DNA of 57,095 nucleotides from Planctomycetota bacterium (GTDB lineage Bacteria; Planctomycetota; UBA1135; UBA2386), in NCBI GenBank assembly GCA_021776805.1, contig JAJFFD010000165.1:1-57095 (forward strand). The letters run 5' to 3'. Shown piece after piece: positions 1-7,501 of this stretch (positions are counted from its first letter, which is position 1; every line of letters begins with the position of its first letter). Under the pieces are notes generated by a model. That model did not search any database and had not been told where the DNA came from. It was given only the letters and a program-made list of their open reading frames with translations. The position numbers and the translations under genes are program-made.

Positions 1-1
1 G

Positions 2-139
2 CGCTGCTATCTGGAGACGAGCCAGAAGATGACCGTGGCGCAGGGGCTGTACGAGGCGGAGGGCTTTGAGAAGCTGGTGGAGCCCTTGAGGCGAAGTGGG
101 TTTCGGGCCTGTGATCGCTGGTATGTGCGGGGGCTGTAG
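2..139 (+). CDS. GNAT-family N-acetyltransferase, C-terminal fragment
   Basis: This is the last 45 codons of a gene that enters from the left edge and ends in TAG at 137-139. The readable tail has the pattern of the last part of a GNAT acetyltransferase: YLETS followed by a Met, then an alanine-rich helix with LYEAEGF, and a closing CDRWYVRGL strand. In the family the helix after LET-S and the LYxxxGF motif border the acetyl-CoA site and the final beta strands. Which substrate is acetylated cannot be told from this piece. The frame is too short to start inside the window, so it is partial at its 5' end. The stop lies inside a GC hairpin (131-150). Confidence 0.7.
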   Translation, partial: RCYLETSQKMTVAQGLYEAEGFEKLVEPLRRSGFRACDRWYVRGL

Positions 140-150
140 GGCCCTAGCCC
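131..150. terminator. GC hairpin over the GNAT stop codon
   Basis: GGGCT at 131-135 can pair with AGCCC at 146-150, with a self-complementary AGGGCCCT core between them. The hairpin covers the stop of the plus-strand gene and the stop of a possible minus-strand frame ending at 144. There is no T tract, so it is at best a factor-assisted or bidirectional terminator. Confidence 0.35.
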
Positions 151-330
151 TTCAGAGCGGTTCCAATTTCGTTCATCCGTCGCCGGACCATCACCGCATC
201 CACGCTCAAGGCATCCAACAAACCGGACCCACCAGAATAGCTTCCAAGCACGGCACCGAGGCCTCGCCTCTCCGCCGCGGCAGCGAAGTCCTCCGCCGGG
301 AACTCAGCCCCTAGCTTATCTAGCCTAGGG
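144..330 (-). other. Open minus-strand frame without a start, possible gene remnant
   Basis: A minus-strand frame stays open from about 480 and ends in TAG at 144-146. From about 330 on it reads like coding sequence: a charged stretch, then GAVLGSYSGGSGLLDAL and a basic segment ending MNEIGTALKG. No ATG or convincing GTG/TTG start with a ribosome binding site was found, and I do not recognise the protein. It follows directly after the frameshifted AHSA1 remnant, so it may be another decayed piece. It could equally be chance openness in GC-rich DNA. Confidence 0.2.
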
Positions 331-702
331 CCTTGGCCAACTCCTCGAGGGCAAGAGGCCAGTTCTCCGCGTGTCCGTCCCGAGACTTCTCGGAATCGAA
401 ACCCGAGTGGGTCAGGCGGCCCTCCGTCGCGTCACCCCTGGAAACGAGCTCGATCCGGAGGATGGTCTCAGCGCCTGCGGCCCCCTCAGCGCTCCCGTCA
501 TCCAGGTCATCTCGACGAGCTCGTTCTGGCGCAGGTCGAGGAATCGTCCGTAGTGGGGATGTCTCCCCCATCCGTCCCGGTGGTAGAAGAAATACGGCCG
601 TCCCGGCTCCGGGTTCATGGCGAGGGTGCCGGCCTTGATGCAGTACTCGCAGGTCATGGTCAGTGGGCGCTGGGAATGATCGGGGCGGGGAATCAAACTC
701 AC
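320..702 (-). pseudogene. AHSA1/SRPBCC-domain protein, frameshifted
   Basis: Two overlapping minus-strand frames join into one AHSA1 (SRPBCC) protein. The first frame starts at a GTG (700-702) preceded by AGGAGGT and gives YFFYHRDGWG, HYGRFLDL and NELVEMTWMTG. The second frame continues with GAETILRIELVSRG, LTHSGFDSEKSRDGH and NWPLALEELAKALG, ending at 320. These are the usual middle and C-terminal strands and last helix of the family (L-THSGF followed by a GW/NW helix). The reading frame changes by one base in the G/C run near 481-500. The N-terminal helix region (about 25-40 residues) expected for the family is also missing. It is either a true pseudogene or a sequencing indel in a shortened gene. 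Confidence 0.6.
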
Positions 703-834
703 GGGGACCTCCTGGGCGGTCGACTTCAGGATCGTACGTATACACCAAGTCCTTCCGGGGCGAGGGCCCATAGAAGGCCTGAAATCGCCGTCCCTTGAAT
801 CCATGCAGCCCTGGCAGACGAACCCCGGCTCATA

Positions 835-2142
835 ATGAAAATCGCGCTCACCAGCCTCTGCGCCGCCTTCTTGACCGCCGCTCCGGAGGGAAATTCACAG
901 GCCACCAATGCCGATCTGATCAAGACGGCAGCCGAAGCGACCTCACTGAGCAGCTTCGTTCGCGCCGTTCAGGCCAGCGGACTCGAGGAGGTATTGAGCC
1001 AGGAAGGGCCTTTCACGGTCTTCGCCCCGAGTGACGCAGCCTTTGCGGAGATTCCGAGGGAGACCCTCGCCCAGCTGCTGGCGGTGGAAAACCGCCCCAC
1101 CCTCGCATCGATCCTGAAGCAGCACGTGGTTTCGGGAGAGCTCGACGCCGCAGCGGCGCTGCGCGCAGGCCGAGTCACGACCCTCGCAGGGACGGTGCTA
1201 TCCATCGATATCGAGGCTGGACAGCTCGAAGTCGCTGCGGCCAAGGTCGTCCGAAATGATCTCCGGAGCTCGAACGGCGTCATCCACGTGATCGACCGGG
1301 TGCTTCTCCCCCCGGCATCAGCAGCGACCTCGCTGCTGGCGAGTACACCTGCTGCTTTGATCGGTCTCGCCATCGAACGCGGTGTCCCTCTCTACAACCG
1401 GGGCGATGCAGCTGCTTGCACTGCGGTCTATGAGATTGCGGCCCTGAGCCTGCTCCAGTCCGAAGCTCTGTCCCCGATCCTAAGGAGCAAGATCGGAAGT
1501 GCAGTTCGTCGAGCCCGGAGCCAACCTCCAGCAGATGCAGCATGGACTCTGCGACGCGTTCTCGACCGAGCCTCGATCGAACTCAGCCAGTCACAGTCAG
1601 GTGAAGACATGAACGAAGAACGTGGCTTGAGAAAAATCGAGAGCGCAGCCCTGAGCCTCTTCGAGTTCGAGTCCGCGGCAGAGACCAATTCCTGGCGCCC
1701 GCTCAACGACACAGTCATGGGTGGTCTTTCCTCCAGCCGCTTGGTGAGCAGCGATGCTGGCACGGCTCTCTTCCGCGGAACAACCTCACTCGAGAATAAC
1801 GGCGGCTTCGCCTCGGTGCGGACTGCCATCCAGTCCGGATCGCTTGCTGATGCCACGGGCATTAGCATGCGCGTGCGCGGCGACGGCCGCAGCTACCGCC
1901 TGCTCGTCGCCGAGTCGCGCTCCCCAGGACGCGGCTCCTATGACCGAGAATTCGAGACCCTCGATGGGGTCTGGATCACTGTGAACATCCCATTTGAAGC
2001 GATGCAGCTGAACATCCGCGGCTGGCGTCCCGAGTCGCGACCGCCCTCAGCGGAAGCGATCGAGTCCATCGGCATTCTGGTTGGCGACAAGCTGTCAGGG
2101 GACTTCAACTTGGAGATCGACTGGATTCGCGCGAATCGGTGA
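835..2142 (+). CDS. Secreted FAS1 (fasciclin) + CIA30 domain protein
   Basis: The 435-residue protein has a weak signal-like N-terminus, then a fasciclin FAS1 domain at about 28-155. Its two marker blocks are visible: GPFTVFAPSDAAF and, at the end, NGVIHVIDRVLLPP. A helical, cysteine-containing linker (about 165-260) follows. The C-terminal 160 residues match the CIA30 (NDUFAF1-like) galactose-binding-like fold: WRPLNDTVMGGLSSS, then FRGTTSLENNGGFASVR and a closing LEIDWI strand. FAS1 domains mediate adhesion. CIA30 domains in bacteria are usually of unknown function, often carbohydrate-binding-like. The gene is coupled by a 4-bp overlap to the next membrane protein, so the two are probably co-translated. 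An exported, cell-surface role is inferred. Confidence 0.8.
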   Translation: MKIALTSLCAAFLTAAPEGNSQATNADLIKTAAEATSLSSFVRAVQASGLEEVLSQEGPFTVFAPSDAAFAEIPRETLAQLLAVENRPTLASILKQHVVSGELDAAAALRAGRVTTLAGTVLSIDIEAGQLEVAAAKVVRNDLRSSNGVIHVIDRVLLPPASAATSLLASTPAALIGLAIERGVPLYNRGDAAACTAVYEIAALSLLQSEALSPILRSKIGSAVRRARSQPPADAAWTLRRVLDRASIELSQSQSGEDMNEERGLRKIESAALSLFEFESAAETNSWRPLNDTVMGGLSSSRLVSSDAGTALFRGTTSLENNGGFASVRTAIQSGSLADATGISMRVRGDGRSYRLLVAESRSPGRGSYDREFETLDGVWITVNIPFEAMQLNIRGWRPESRPPSAEAIESIGILVGDKLSGDFNLEIDWIRANR

Positions 2143-2759
2143 ACTTCACCAGGTCGCTAGTCCCTTCGAAGGCCATTCCGGCTGTAGACCCGGGGTGGAT
2201 TCGCAGCCTTGCAAACTCGCCCCTGGCCGTGCCGGCCATGGTTCTGCTTAGCTTCCTCGACGCCTGCATCTCGCCGATTCTGCCAGAGGTCCTGCTGGTG
2301 CCGCTCTGCCTCGCCCACCCCGAGCGCCGCTGGATCTACGCAACCTGGTGTTCCATGGCCTCGGTTCTCGGCGCCATTGGCGGTTACTACATCGGCTACG
2401 GCCTTTGGGAAGCAGGCATGAATCACTTTGCCTATGAATACATACCGGGATTCACTCCGGCGGTATTCGAAGCGACGAGCCTGCGATTCGGTAGCCATGG
2501 CTTTGTCTGGATCGTGCTTGCCGCCTTCACCCCCCTCCCCTTCAAGGTCTTTACCGTCGCCGCTGGCGTCTGCCACGACCAGATCTCGATCCAGACGCTC
2601 GTCCTCGCATCGGTCGCTGGACGTTATCCTCGCTTCCTGCTCGAGGTTTGGTTGATACACCGCTTCGGCCCCGGCTTTCTGGTCGCCATGCGACGACCTG
2701 TCTGGCGCATGGCCGTGTTGATCGCCACGGGAGTCGCGCTGATTCTGATGCTTCTCTAG
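2139..2759 (+). CDS. YqaA/DedA-like (VTT/SNARE-associated) membrane protein
   Basis: The 206-residue protein begins at GTG 2139, overlapping the stop of the FAS1 gene by 4 bp; no other start fits better. It has several hydrophobic segments and the pattern of the VTT (DedA/YqaA) family: an early helix with DACISPILPEVLLVPL, a glycine-rich GAIGGYYIGYGLWE segment, a FTPLPFKVFTVAAG segment and a GRYPRFLLE segment. YqaA-type proteins are inner-membrane proteins of the same superfamily as DedA undecaprenyl-phosphate flippases; transport of a lipid is a family-level inference. It converges on the PSCyt1 gene with only 4 bp between the stops. Confidence 0.8.
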   Translation: MNFTRSLVPSKAIPAVDPGWIRSLANSPLAVPAMVLLSFLDACISPILPEVLLVPLCLAHPERRWIYATWCSMASVLGAIGGYYIGYGLWEAGMNHFAYEYIPGFTPAVFEATSLRFGSHGFVWIVLAAFTPLPFKVFTVAAGVCHDQISIQTLVLASVAGRYPRFLLEVWLIHRFGPGFLVAMRRPVWRMAVLIATGVALILMLL

Positions 2760-2774
2760 GCGGCTAACGCCGCC
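2759..2774. terminator. GC hairpin spanning two convergent stop codons
   Basis: GGCGGC (2759-2764), loop TAAC, GCCGCC (2769-2774). The TAG of the YqaA gene (2757-2759) and the TAG of the opposing PSCyt1 gene (2764-2766) both sit in or beside it. No T tract on either strand, so a compact bidirectional, possibly Rho-assisted, stop signal is inferred. Confidence 0.45.
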
Positions 2775-3768
2775 TTCGCCCCTGCGGCTCAGCCCCCACC
2801 TCAGGCGCAGGCAAGCCCGCCTGCAACACCACCCGACAGTTCGGCAACAGCACCCGGAGGTTCTTCACCCCGCCCGCCGTCACCTTGCTCCCCCACAAAT
2901 ACAAAGTCTCCAACTTCTCCAGCTTGGCCAATCGACGCAGATCACCATCGCCGATCTTCGTACCCACCAGGTTCAAGACCCGCAGCTCCGGCAAAGTCGC
3001 CACATCGCTCAGGGCCCCAGCCCCGATCTCCGTCTGCGCCAAGCTCAGCTTCACCAGCCGCGGCATGCGCGCCAGCTTGCCCACCGCTCGGTCTCCCACC
3101 TTGGTTCGCGACAGGTCCAGCTCGACGATCAATTCGCGCAGAGGCATGAGTGCGGACACTGCCTCGTAACCCACCTGTTCTCGGTTGCCAGCAAAGTCCA
3201 CTCGCAAGAGACCGGTACCCGGCAAGGCGGAGGTGATCTGGGCCAGGGTCCCCGCGGCGCGAGTAATACCTGCTGCGCTCGCCTCGCTCGTCCCCTCCGC
3301 CAAAGACTGCAGCAGCAAAGTCTTCTTCGGCGTCACCTTCGCATGCGCCTTCTTCGGGCCGGGCTTCCCCTTCCAATCGCCAAAGTCTGCGCCCTCCGAG
3401 ATCCAGCGCTTGATCAGTTCGATCTTCGCATCCGCAAGGGGACTGCCCTTGGCCGGCATGCGCGATTCGTCGTCGGCGGGCAGGGCGATCAGCTCATAGA
3501 ACAAACTGTCATCCGGCTCTCCTGGGGTCAGGACTTCTGAGTAGTCGCTACCGCGGAGAATCCAACCAGCCCCATCGAGGCGGAGGCCGGCCTTTGGTTC
3601 GCGTAGACGTTCTTCCGCGTCCGTGTAGGTCTCCTGGTGACACTGGAAGCAGTTCGCCTCGAGGATGGGCAGGATCTGGTTCTCGAACTGCACCGGTTCT
3701 TGCGCCGCAAGAGCCATGGGCGAGAGAAGGAGAAGTACCAGCCTGTATAGCATCCGCAGCCTATGCAA
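2764..3768 (-). CDS. Planctomycete cytochrome c (PSCyt1) domain protein with leucine-rich repeats
   Basis: The 334-residue protein has a signal peptide (LVLLLLSPMALAAQ), then a PSCyt1-type domain at about 25-130. It contains the family block QILPILEANCFQCH with a CxxCH haem site, then RLDGAGWILRGSDYSEVLTPGEP, SRMPAKGSPLAD and KRWISEGAD. After a lysine/proline linker, residues 155-320 hold leucine-rich repeats (for example LVKLSLAQTEIG and LRVLNLVGTKIG). In most planctomycetes PSCyt1 sits at the N-terminus of the PSCyt2-DUF1549-DUF1553 protein; here it is a separate last gene of the operon. It overlaps the DUF1501 gene by 8 bp. An internal ATG at 3753 gives a slightly shorter signal peptide. 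The role is a predicted periplasmic c-type haem protein of unknown pathway. Confidence 0.85.
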   Translation of the reverse strand: MHRLRMLYRLVLLLLSPMALAAQEPVQFENQILPILEANCFQCHQETYTDAEERLREPKAGLRLDGAGWILRGSDYSEVLTPGEPDDSLFYELIALPADDESRMPAKGSPLADAKIELIKRWISEGADFGDWKGKPGPKKAHAKVTPKKTLLLQSLAEGTSEASAAGITRAAGTLAQITSALPGTGLLRVDFAGNREQVGYEAVSALMPLRELIVELDLSRTKVGDRAVGKLARMPRLVKLSLAQTEIGAGALSDVATLPELRVLNLVGTKIGDGDLRRLAKLEKLETLYLWGSKVTAGGVKNLRVLLPNCRVVLQAGLPAPEVGAEPQGRRRR

Positions 3769-5086
3769 AGAGATGCGTCAGCGGGCGACCCTTGTCCGCA
3801 ACGGTGAAGGGTCGCTTGGATGGCGAGTGCATGACGTGCTCCGTCGGGAGACCGAGGGCGTAGGCGATGGTCGCGTTAAAGTCGGGGACGGTCACCCCAT
3901 CCTCTTCGATGAACTCGCCGGTGGCGTCGGTCTTACCGTACTTGTAGCCGCCCTTGATGCCGCCGCCGGCAAGCAAGCAGGAGAAGGCCTTGGGGAAGTG
4001 GTTGCGGCCATTGCGCCCTTCGACGATGCGCGGGGTACGGCCGAACTCGGTGGCGAGGACGACGAGGGTCTCTTCCAGGAGACCGCGGGCATCCAGGTCG
4101 GCGAGGAGAGATGCGAGGGCTCGATCGAGGGTGGGGCAGAGCTCCTCCATGCGATCGAAGTTGTCGATGTGGGTATCCCAGCCGCCCATGACTACCTCGA
4201 CGTAGCGGGTGCCGTGTTCGACGAGGCGGCGGGCGAGGGCGCAGCCCTGACCAAAGCGGTTGCGACCGTAGGCATCGAGGATGGCATCCGGTTCCTGGGA
4301 GAGATCGAAGGCCAGCAAATCCTTGGAGTTCATCAGCTTGATGGCCTGCTGGTAGGCATCGGCGTAGGCACGCACCTGCTTCTGATCGAACTTCTCGGCG
4401 AAGGCCTGGTTCATCTGCTCCACTCGTTCGAGGCGACGGTGGAAGGTCTCCGTGCTCACGTGTTCGGGGAGCTTGCTGTTGGTCAGGCCAGAGGCGGGAT
4501 CACCGATTGGCAGAGGATAGTGACCGGACTCGAGGAAGCCGCCGCTGGCCGTGTTGATCGAGCCGCCAACGAGCACGTGGCCAGGCAGGGTGGGATTGTT
4601 CTTGCCGGCCATGCGACTGAGCCAGGCACCGAGGGAAGGATGCCGGATGGTGCCACGCATGGCGTAGCTGGTGTGCATGTAGTACTGACCCTGGGCGTGC
4701 GCACCCTGAGTGCTGTGCATGGAATTGACCACCGTCACCTTGTCCATCTGCCGGGCCAGGTGAGGGAAGTACTGGGTCAGTTGCACGTCGTCCGCATTGG
4801 TGCGCAGGGCTTCTACCGGCCCCTGAGTCTCAGCACCGGGCTTGGGGTCGAAGGTGTCCAGTTGGGACATGCCCCCCTGCATGAAGAGATAGATCACGTT
4901 GCGCGCAGTGGCGGGCTTGAGTGGGACCGGGTCGTCCGATCCGGTCAGCCCCATCTTCAAGCCCAATGCCGAGGCCATGGGCAGCTGACCCATGACCGAC
5001 AGGCCGAGCATGCCGCGAGCGGCCTGACTGACGAATTCGCGGCGGCTGGCCTCGTCACGGCTCTGCAGGTACTTCTTGATGCGCAT
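3761..5086 (-). CDS. DUF1501 protein, sulfatase-like fold, Tat-exported
   Basis: The 441-residue protein begins with a twin-arginine-type leader (DEASRREFVSQAARGMLGL), consistent with Tat export; tatC lies 4 kb away. The rest is a typical DUF1501 domain: NVIYLFMQGGMSQLDTFDPK, then NSMHSTQGAHAQGQYYMHTS, MGGWDTHIDNF, LATEFGRTP and GRNHFPKAFSCLLAGGG. The fold is related to alkaline phosphatase/sulfatases. DUF1501 proteins are found paired with DUF1549/DUF1553 cytochrome proteins throughout planctomycetes, and the biochemical role is not established. It is the middle gene of the operon, 21 bp after the PSCyt2 gene. Confidence 0.9.
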   Translation of the reverse strand: MRIKKYLQSRDEASRREFVSQAARGMLGLSVMGQLPMASALGLKMGLTGSDDPVPLKPATARNVIYLFMQGGMSQLDTFDPKPGAETQGPVEALRTNADDVQLTQYFPHLARQMDKVTVVNSMHSTQGAHAQGQYYMHTSYAMRGTIRHPSLGAWLSRMAGKNNPTLPGHVLVGGSINTASGGFLESGHYPLPIGDPASGLTNSKLPEHVSTETFHRRLERVEQMNQAFAEKFDQKQVRAYADAYQQAIKLMNSKDLLAFDLSQEPDAILDAYGRNRFGQGCALARRLVEHGTRYVEVVMGGWDTHIDNFDRMEELCPTLDRALASLLADLDARGLLEETLVVLATEFGRTPRIVEGRNGRNHFPKAFSCLLAGGGIKGGYKYGKTDATGEFIEEDGVTVPDFNATIAYALGLPTEHVMHSPSKRPFTVADKGRPLTHLFA

Positions 5087-5107
5087 GGGCTTGCTCGGTT
5101 CTCAGGC

Positions 5108-7216
5108 CTACTGGATGAATCGGAACTCGTTGCTGTTGAGCAGGGTCCAGACGAGATCCTGGATGGCCTGCTCGCCTTCGTTTTCGAAGTCCCGGTGCCA
5201 GGTTTTCATCTCGCTGGCGGTCGGGGGGCGATTGAGAGTGCTGAGGAATGCGACGCGGATCTTCTGCTCCTTGCGGCTGGCCATGTTGAGGGAGCGCATG
5301 AGCAGAGAATTGGATCGACGCAGAATGCGATCTTCGGCGAATCCGTTCATGAGCGAGAGCACCTGAGGCACGTTCGCATCCAGGTCGGCGTTCTCGATTT
5401 CTTCACGATCCGACTGGCCGAACTGGCGCATGAAGTGTCCAGGCCGGGCGGGGGATTCGATCTCCGAGGCACGACGTAGGTCGCGGGAGATCCGTGGTCG
5501 GCTGAGGGGATCCGACATGCCGCGCTGCTCGAGCTCGGCGAGGAGGCGACGCTCGCCCATCTTGTCGCGCTTGCGCCGGGCCTTGGCCAGTTCTCGTTCC
5601 AGACCACGGATCTCAGCTTGCTCTTGGCGCTGCTGGGCACGCTGGGCGTCGAGCATCTCGCGGTACTTCTTGCTGTCCGTGTTGCGCAGCATTTCGAGAT
5701 CCAGGCGTTCCTGGAGTTCGGCGGCGTTCATGTTGGCCAGTTCTTCGAAGCGATCGTAGGCCGTCCCGAGTTCCTGCTCGCGGCCAACGACGAGACTACG
5801 ATCCGGGTCGCGCATGGCCAGGGTGATCATCGAATCCCAAAGCTGCTCGGCGGACATGCGCCGCAGGAGAGGCCCGGGGTAGTTGAACTTGACTCCAGGC
5901 AGAGCCTCCGCGGCGGAAGCTTCGCGTTGGAAGAGTTCCGTATGGAAGAGCACCCGTTGGAACTCGCGGAGGTCGTAGCCAACCTTGCGCATCAAGCCCT
6001 CGAGATGCAGCATCAACCTTGGATGGCTGGGCTGAGTCGAGTCGTTGAGATCATCCAATGGCTCGATGAGGCCTAGCCCCATGACTCGCTTCCAGAGGCG
6101 GTTGCTGATGACCGTGGTGAAGCGCGGGTTGTCGCTGGCGGTTAGCCAGCCCGCGTAGGCAGAACGCGAATCGATCTCTTTGCCCACCTGGCGCTGGTTC
6201 CTTGCTTCGCGGGTACGACCGCGGCGGTCGCGGCGCTCGCGAGGCAACTGCACCGGCAGGTATAGCGAGTCACCAAAGATAGTGTCGGCCACCACCCATG
6301 TGCCCGGCCGACCCTGCTCACCCATATAGTCCTTCGGCAGACGGGTGAGGCCCGTGCCCGAGCCGGCGATGCCCGAAGTGGCATTGCGCATGATACGACG
6401 TAGAGCCTGCAAGCCCTTGCGATCACCTTCCTCACGCAGACGGGCTTCCTTCTTCTTCAGCTCTTCACCTCGCTCAGTCTCCGCCCAGGTCGCCTGGTAA
6501 CGGAGGCCACCGGCAAAGGCAGTCATCTCGTAGAACTCGCGCTGGGTCCACTTGTCGAAGGGATGGTCGTGGCACTGGGCACATTCCAATCGAGTGCCGA
6601 GGAAGGTGCGGACCGTGTTGGCCATGCTGGCTTCGGGCATGCCACGATCGCGGAGGAGATAGCCGGTGGCGCCGTTGCCCTTCTCATGTGCCGCGCCGCT
6701 GGCGGTGAGCATCTCGTAGACCATCTGGTCATAGGGCATGTCCTTGGCGATGGCTTCCTTGACCCATGCCACGTAGGGCTCGCCGGAAGTGCGGTTCGCC
6801 AAGCGGGTCTTGATGCGCAGGAGATCCGCCCAGTAGTTGAACATGTGGCTGTCGTAGCCAGGGGATCGGATGAGCTCCTCGATGAGGTCGCGGCGACGGT
6901 CAGCGTCCCGTGACTGCAGAAAGCGCCTGGTCTCCGCCAGGCTCGGGATGCGCCCGGAGATGCCCAGATGAGCACGGCGCAGGAAAGTCGGGCTCTTGCT
7001 TGGCTTGTTGGGCCGAATACCCGCCGCCTTGAGATCTTCGAGGATCATCTGGTCGATGATCTTGGCGTCTTTCAAGACATCGGGGAGAGGGCGTGCCTCG
7101 CGCCGGGCTTCCGCCTGCTGGCCAGCATGCTTCTGAGCAGGAGCAGGCGATGGCAAGGCGAAGAGGGGCAAGCTAGCAGCGGCTAGAAACAGGACTCGAG
7201 CTTGGCCTTTTCGCAT
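5108..7216 (-). CDS. DUF1549/DUF1553 (PSCyt2) haem protein
   Basis: First gene of the operon. I chose the ATG at 7216 because it gives a clean signal peptide (VLFLAAASLPLFALP); the longest frame starts at 7273. The mature protein of about 675 residues begins directly with DUF1549/PSCyt2 features: FLRRAHLGISGRIPS, FNYWADLLRIKTR, then the hallmark CAQCHDHPFDKW haem-binding site and FYEMTAFAGGL. The C-terminal third is DUF1553: NRLWKRVMGLGLIEPLDDL, RRMSAEQLWDS, and the terminal FLSTLNRPPTASEM and LLNSNEFRFIQ. A Lys/Arg/Glu-rich helix (about 520-570) is inserted. There is no N-terminal PSCyt1 CxxCH; that domain is carried by the third gene. A periplasmic redox role is inferred. Confidence 0.9.
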   Translation of the reverse strand: MRKGQARVLFLAAASLPLFALPSPAPAQKHAGQQAEARREARPLPDVLKDAKIIDQMILEDLKAAGIRPNKPSKSPTFLRRAHLGISGRIPSLAETRRFLQSRDADRRRDLIEELIRSPGYDSHMFNYWADLLRIKTRLANRTSGEPYVAWVKEAIAKDMPYDQMVYEMLTASGAAHEKGNGATGYLLRDRGMPEASMANTVRTFLGTRLECAQCHDHPFDKWTQREFYEMTAFAGGLRYQATWAETERGEELKKKEARLREEGDRKGLQALRRIMRNATSGIAGSGTGLTRLPKDYMGEQGRPGTWVVADTIFGDSLYLPVQLPRERRDRRGRTREARNQRQVGKEIDSRSAYAGWLTASDNPRFTTVISNRLWKRVMGLGLIEPLDDLNDSTQPSHPRLMLHLEGLMRKVGYDLREFQRVLFHTELFQREASAAEALPGVKFNYPGPLLRRMSAEQLWDSMITLAMRDPDRSLVVGREQELGTAYDRFEELANMNAAELQERLDLEMLRNTDSKKYREMLDAQRAQQRQEQAEIRGLERELAKARRKRDKMGERRLLAELEQRGMSDPLSRPRISRDLRRASEIESPARPGHFMRQFGQSDREEIENADLDANVPQVLSLMNGFAEDRILRRSNSLLMRSLNMASRKEQKIRVAFLSTLNRPPTASEMKTWHRDFENEGEQAIQDLVWTLLNSNEFRFIQ

Positions 7217-7356
7217 GCGGTTCCGCGTCAGGGTGGTGAGCGCTGCCCTGAGGCCCCGCTGCTGACGCCCCATTTATCGGCTTTTGCGAGCACCTGTAAA
7301 CTCCCCTATCCCCGCTTTGTCCGCAGCCGGATCAATTCCATACCAGCCGCGAAAAG

Positions 7357-7431
7357 TGGTTTCGGCACAAGGACTTGAACCTTGACTAACAGAACCAGAA
7401 TCTGTCGTGCTACCAATTACACCATGCCGAA
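7357..7431 (-). tRNA. tRNA-Gln (anticodon CTG)
   Basis: The minus strand folds into a full cloverleaf. Acceptor arm TTCGGCA/TGCCGAA (7425-7431 with 7361-7367), D arm GTGT/GCAC, anticodon stem ACAGA/TCTGT with loop TTCTGGT (anticodon CTG, reading CAG), a 4-nt variable loop and T arm CAAGG-TTCAAGT-CCTTG. The discriminator is A (7360) and CCA is encoded (7357-7359). It stands between the PSCyt operon and cinA on the same strand. Confidence 0.95.
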
Positions 7432-7501
7432 TCATGATGCTCGATCGAGGCCGACCAGGCGACCTCGCGAGCGGCTTACCTTAGCGAAGCCTGGGGCGAA
7501 G

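Noticed and set aside
3665..5479. 604-codon plus-strand open frame opposite the DUF1501 and PSCyt2 genes
   Set aside because: It is the antisense of two clearly recognised genes, has no family motifs, and long open antisense frames are common in GC-rich DNA.
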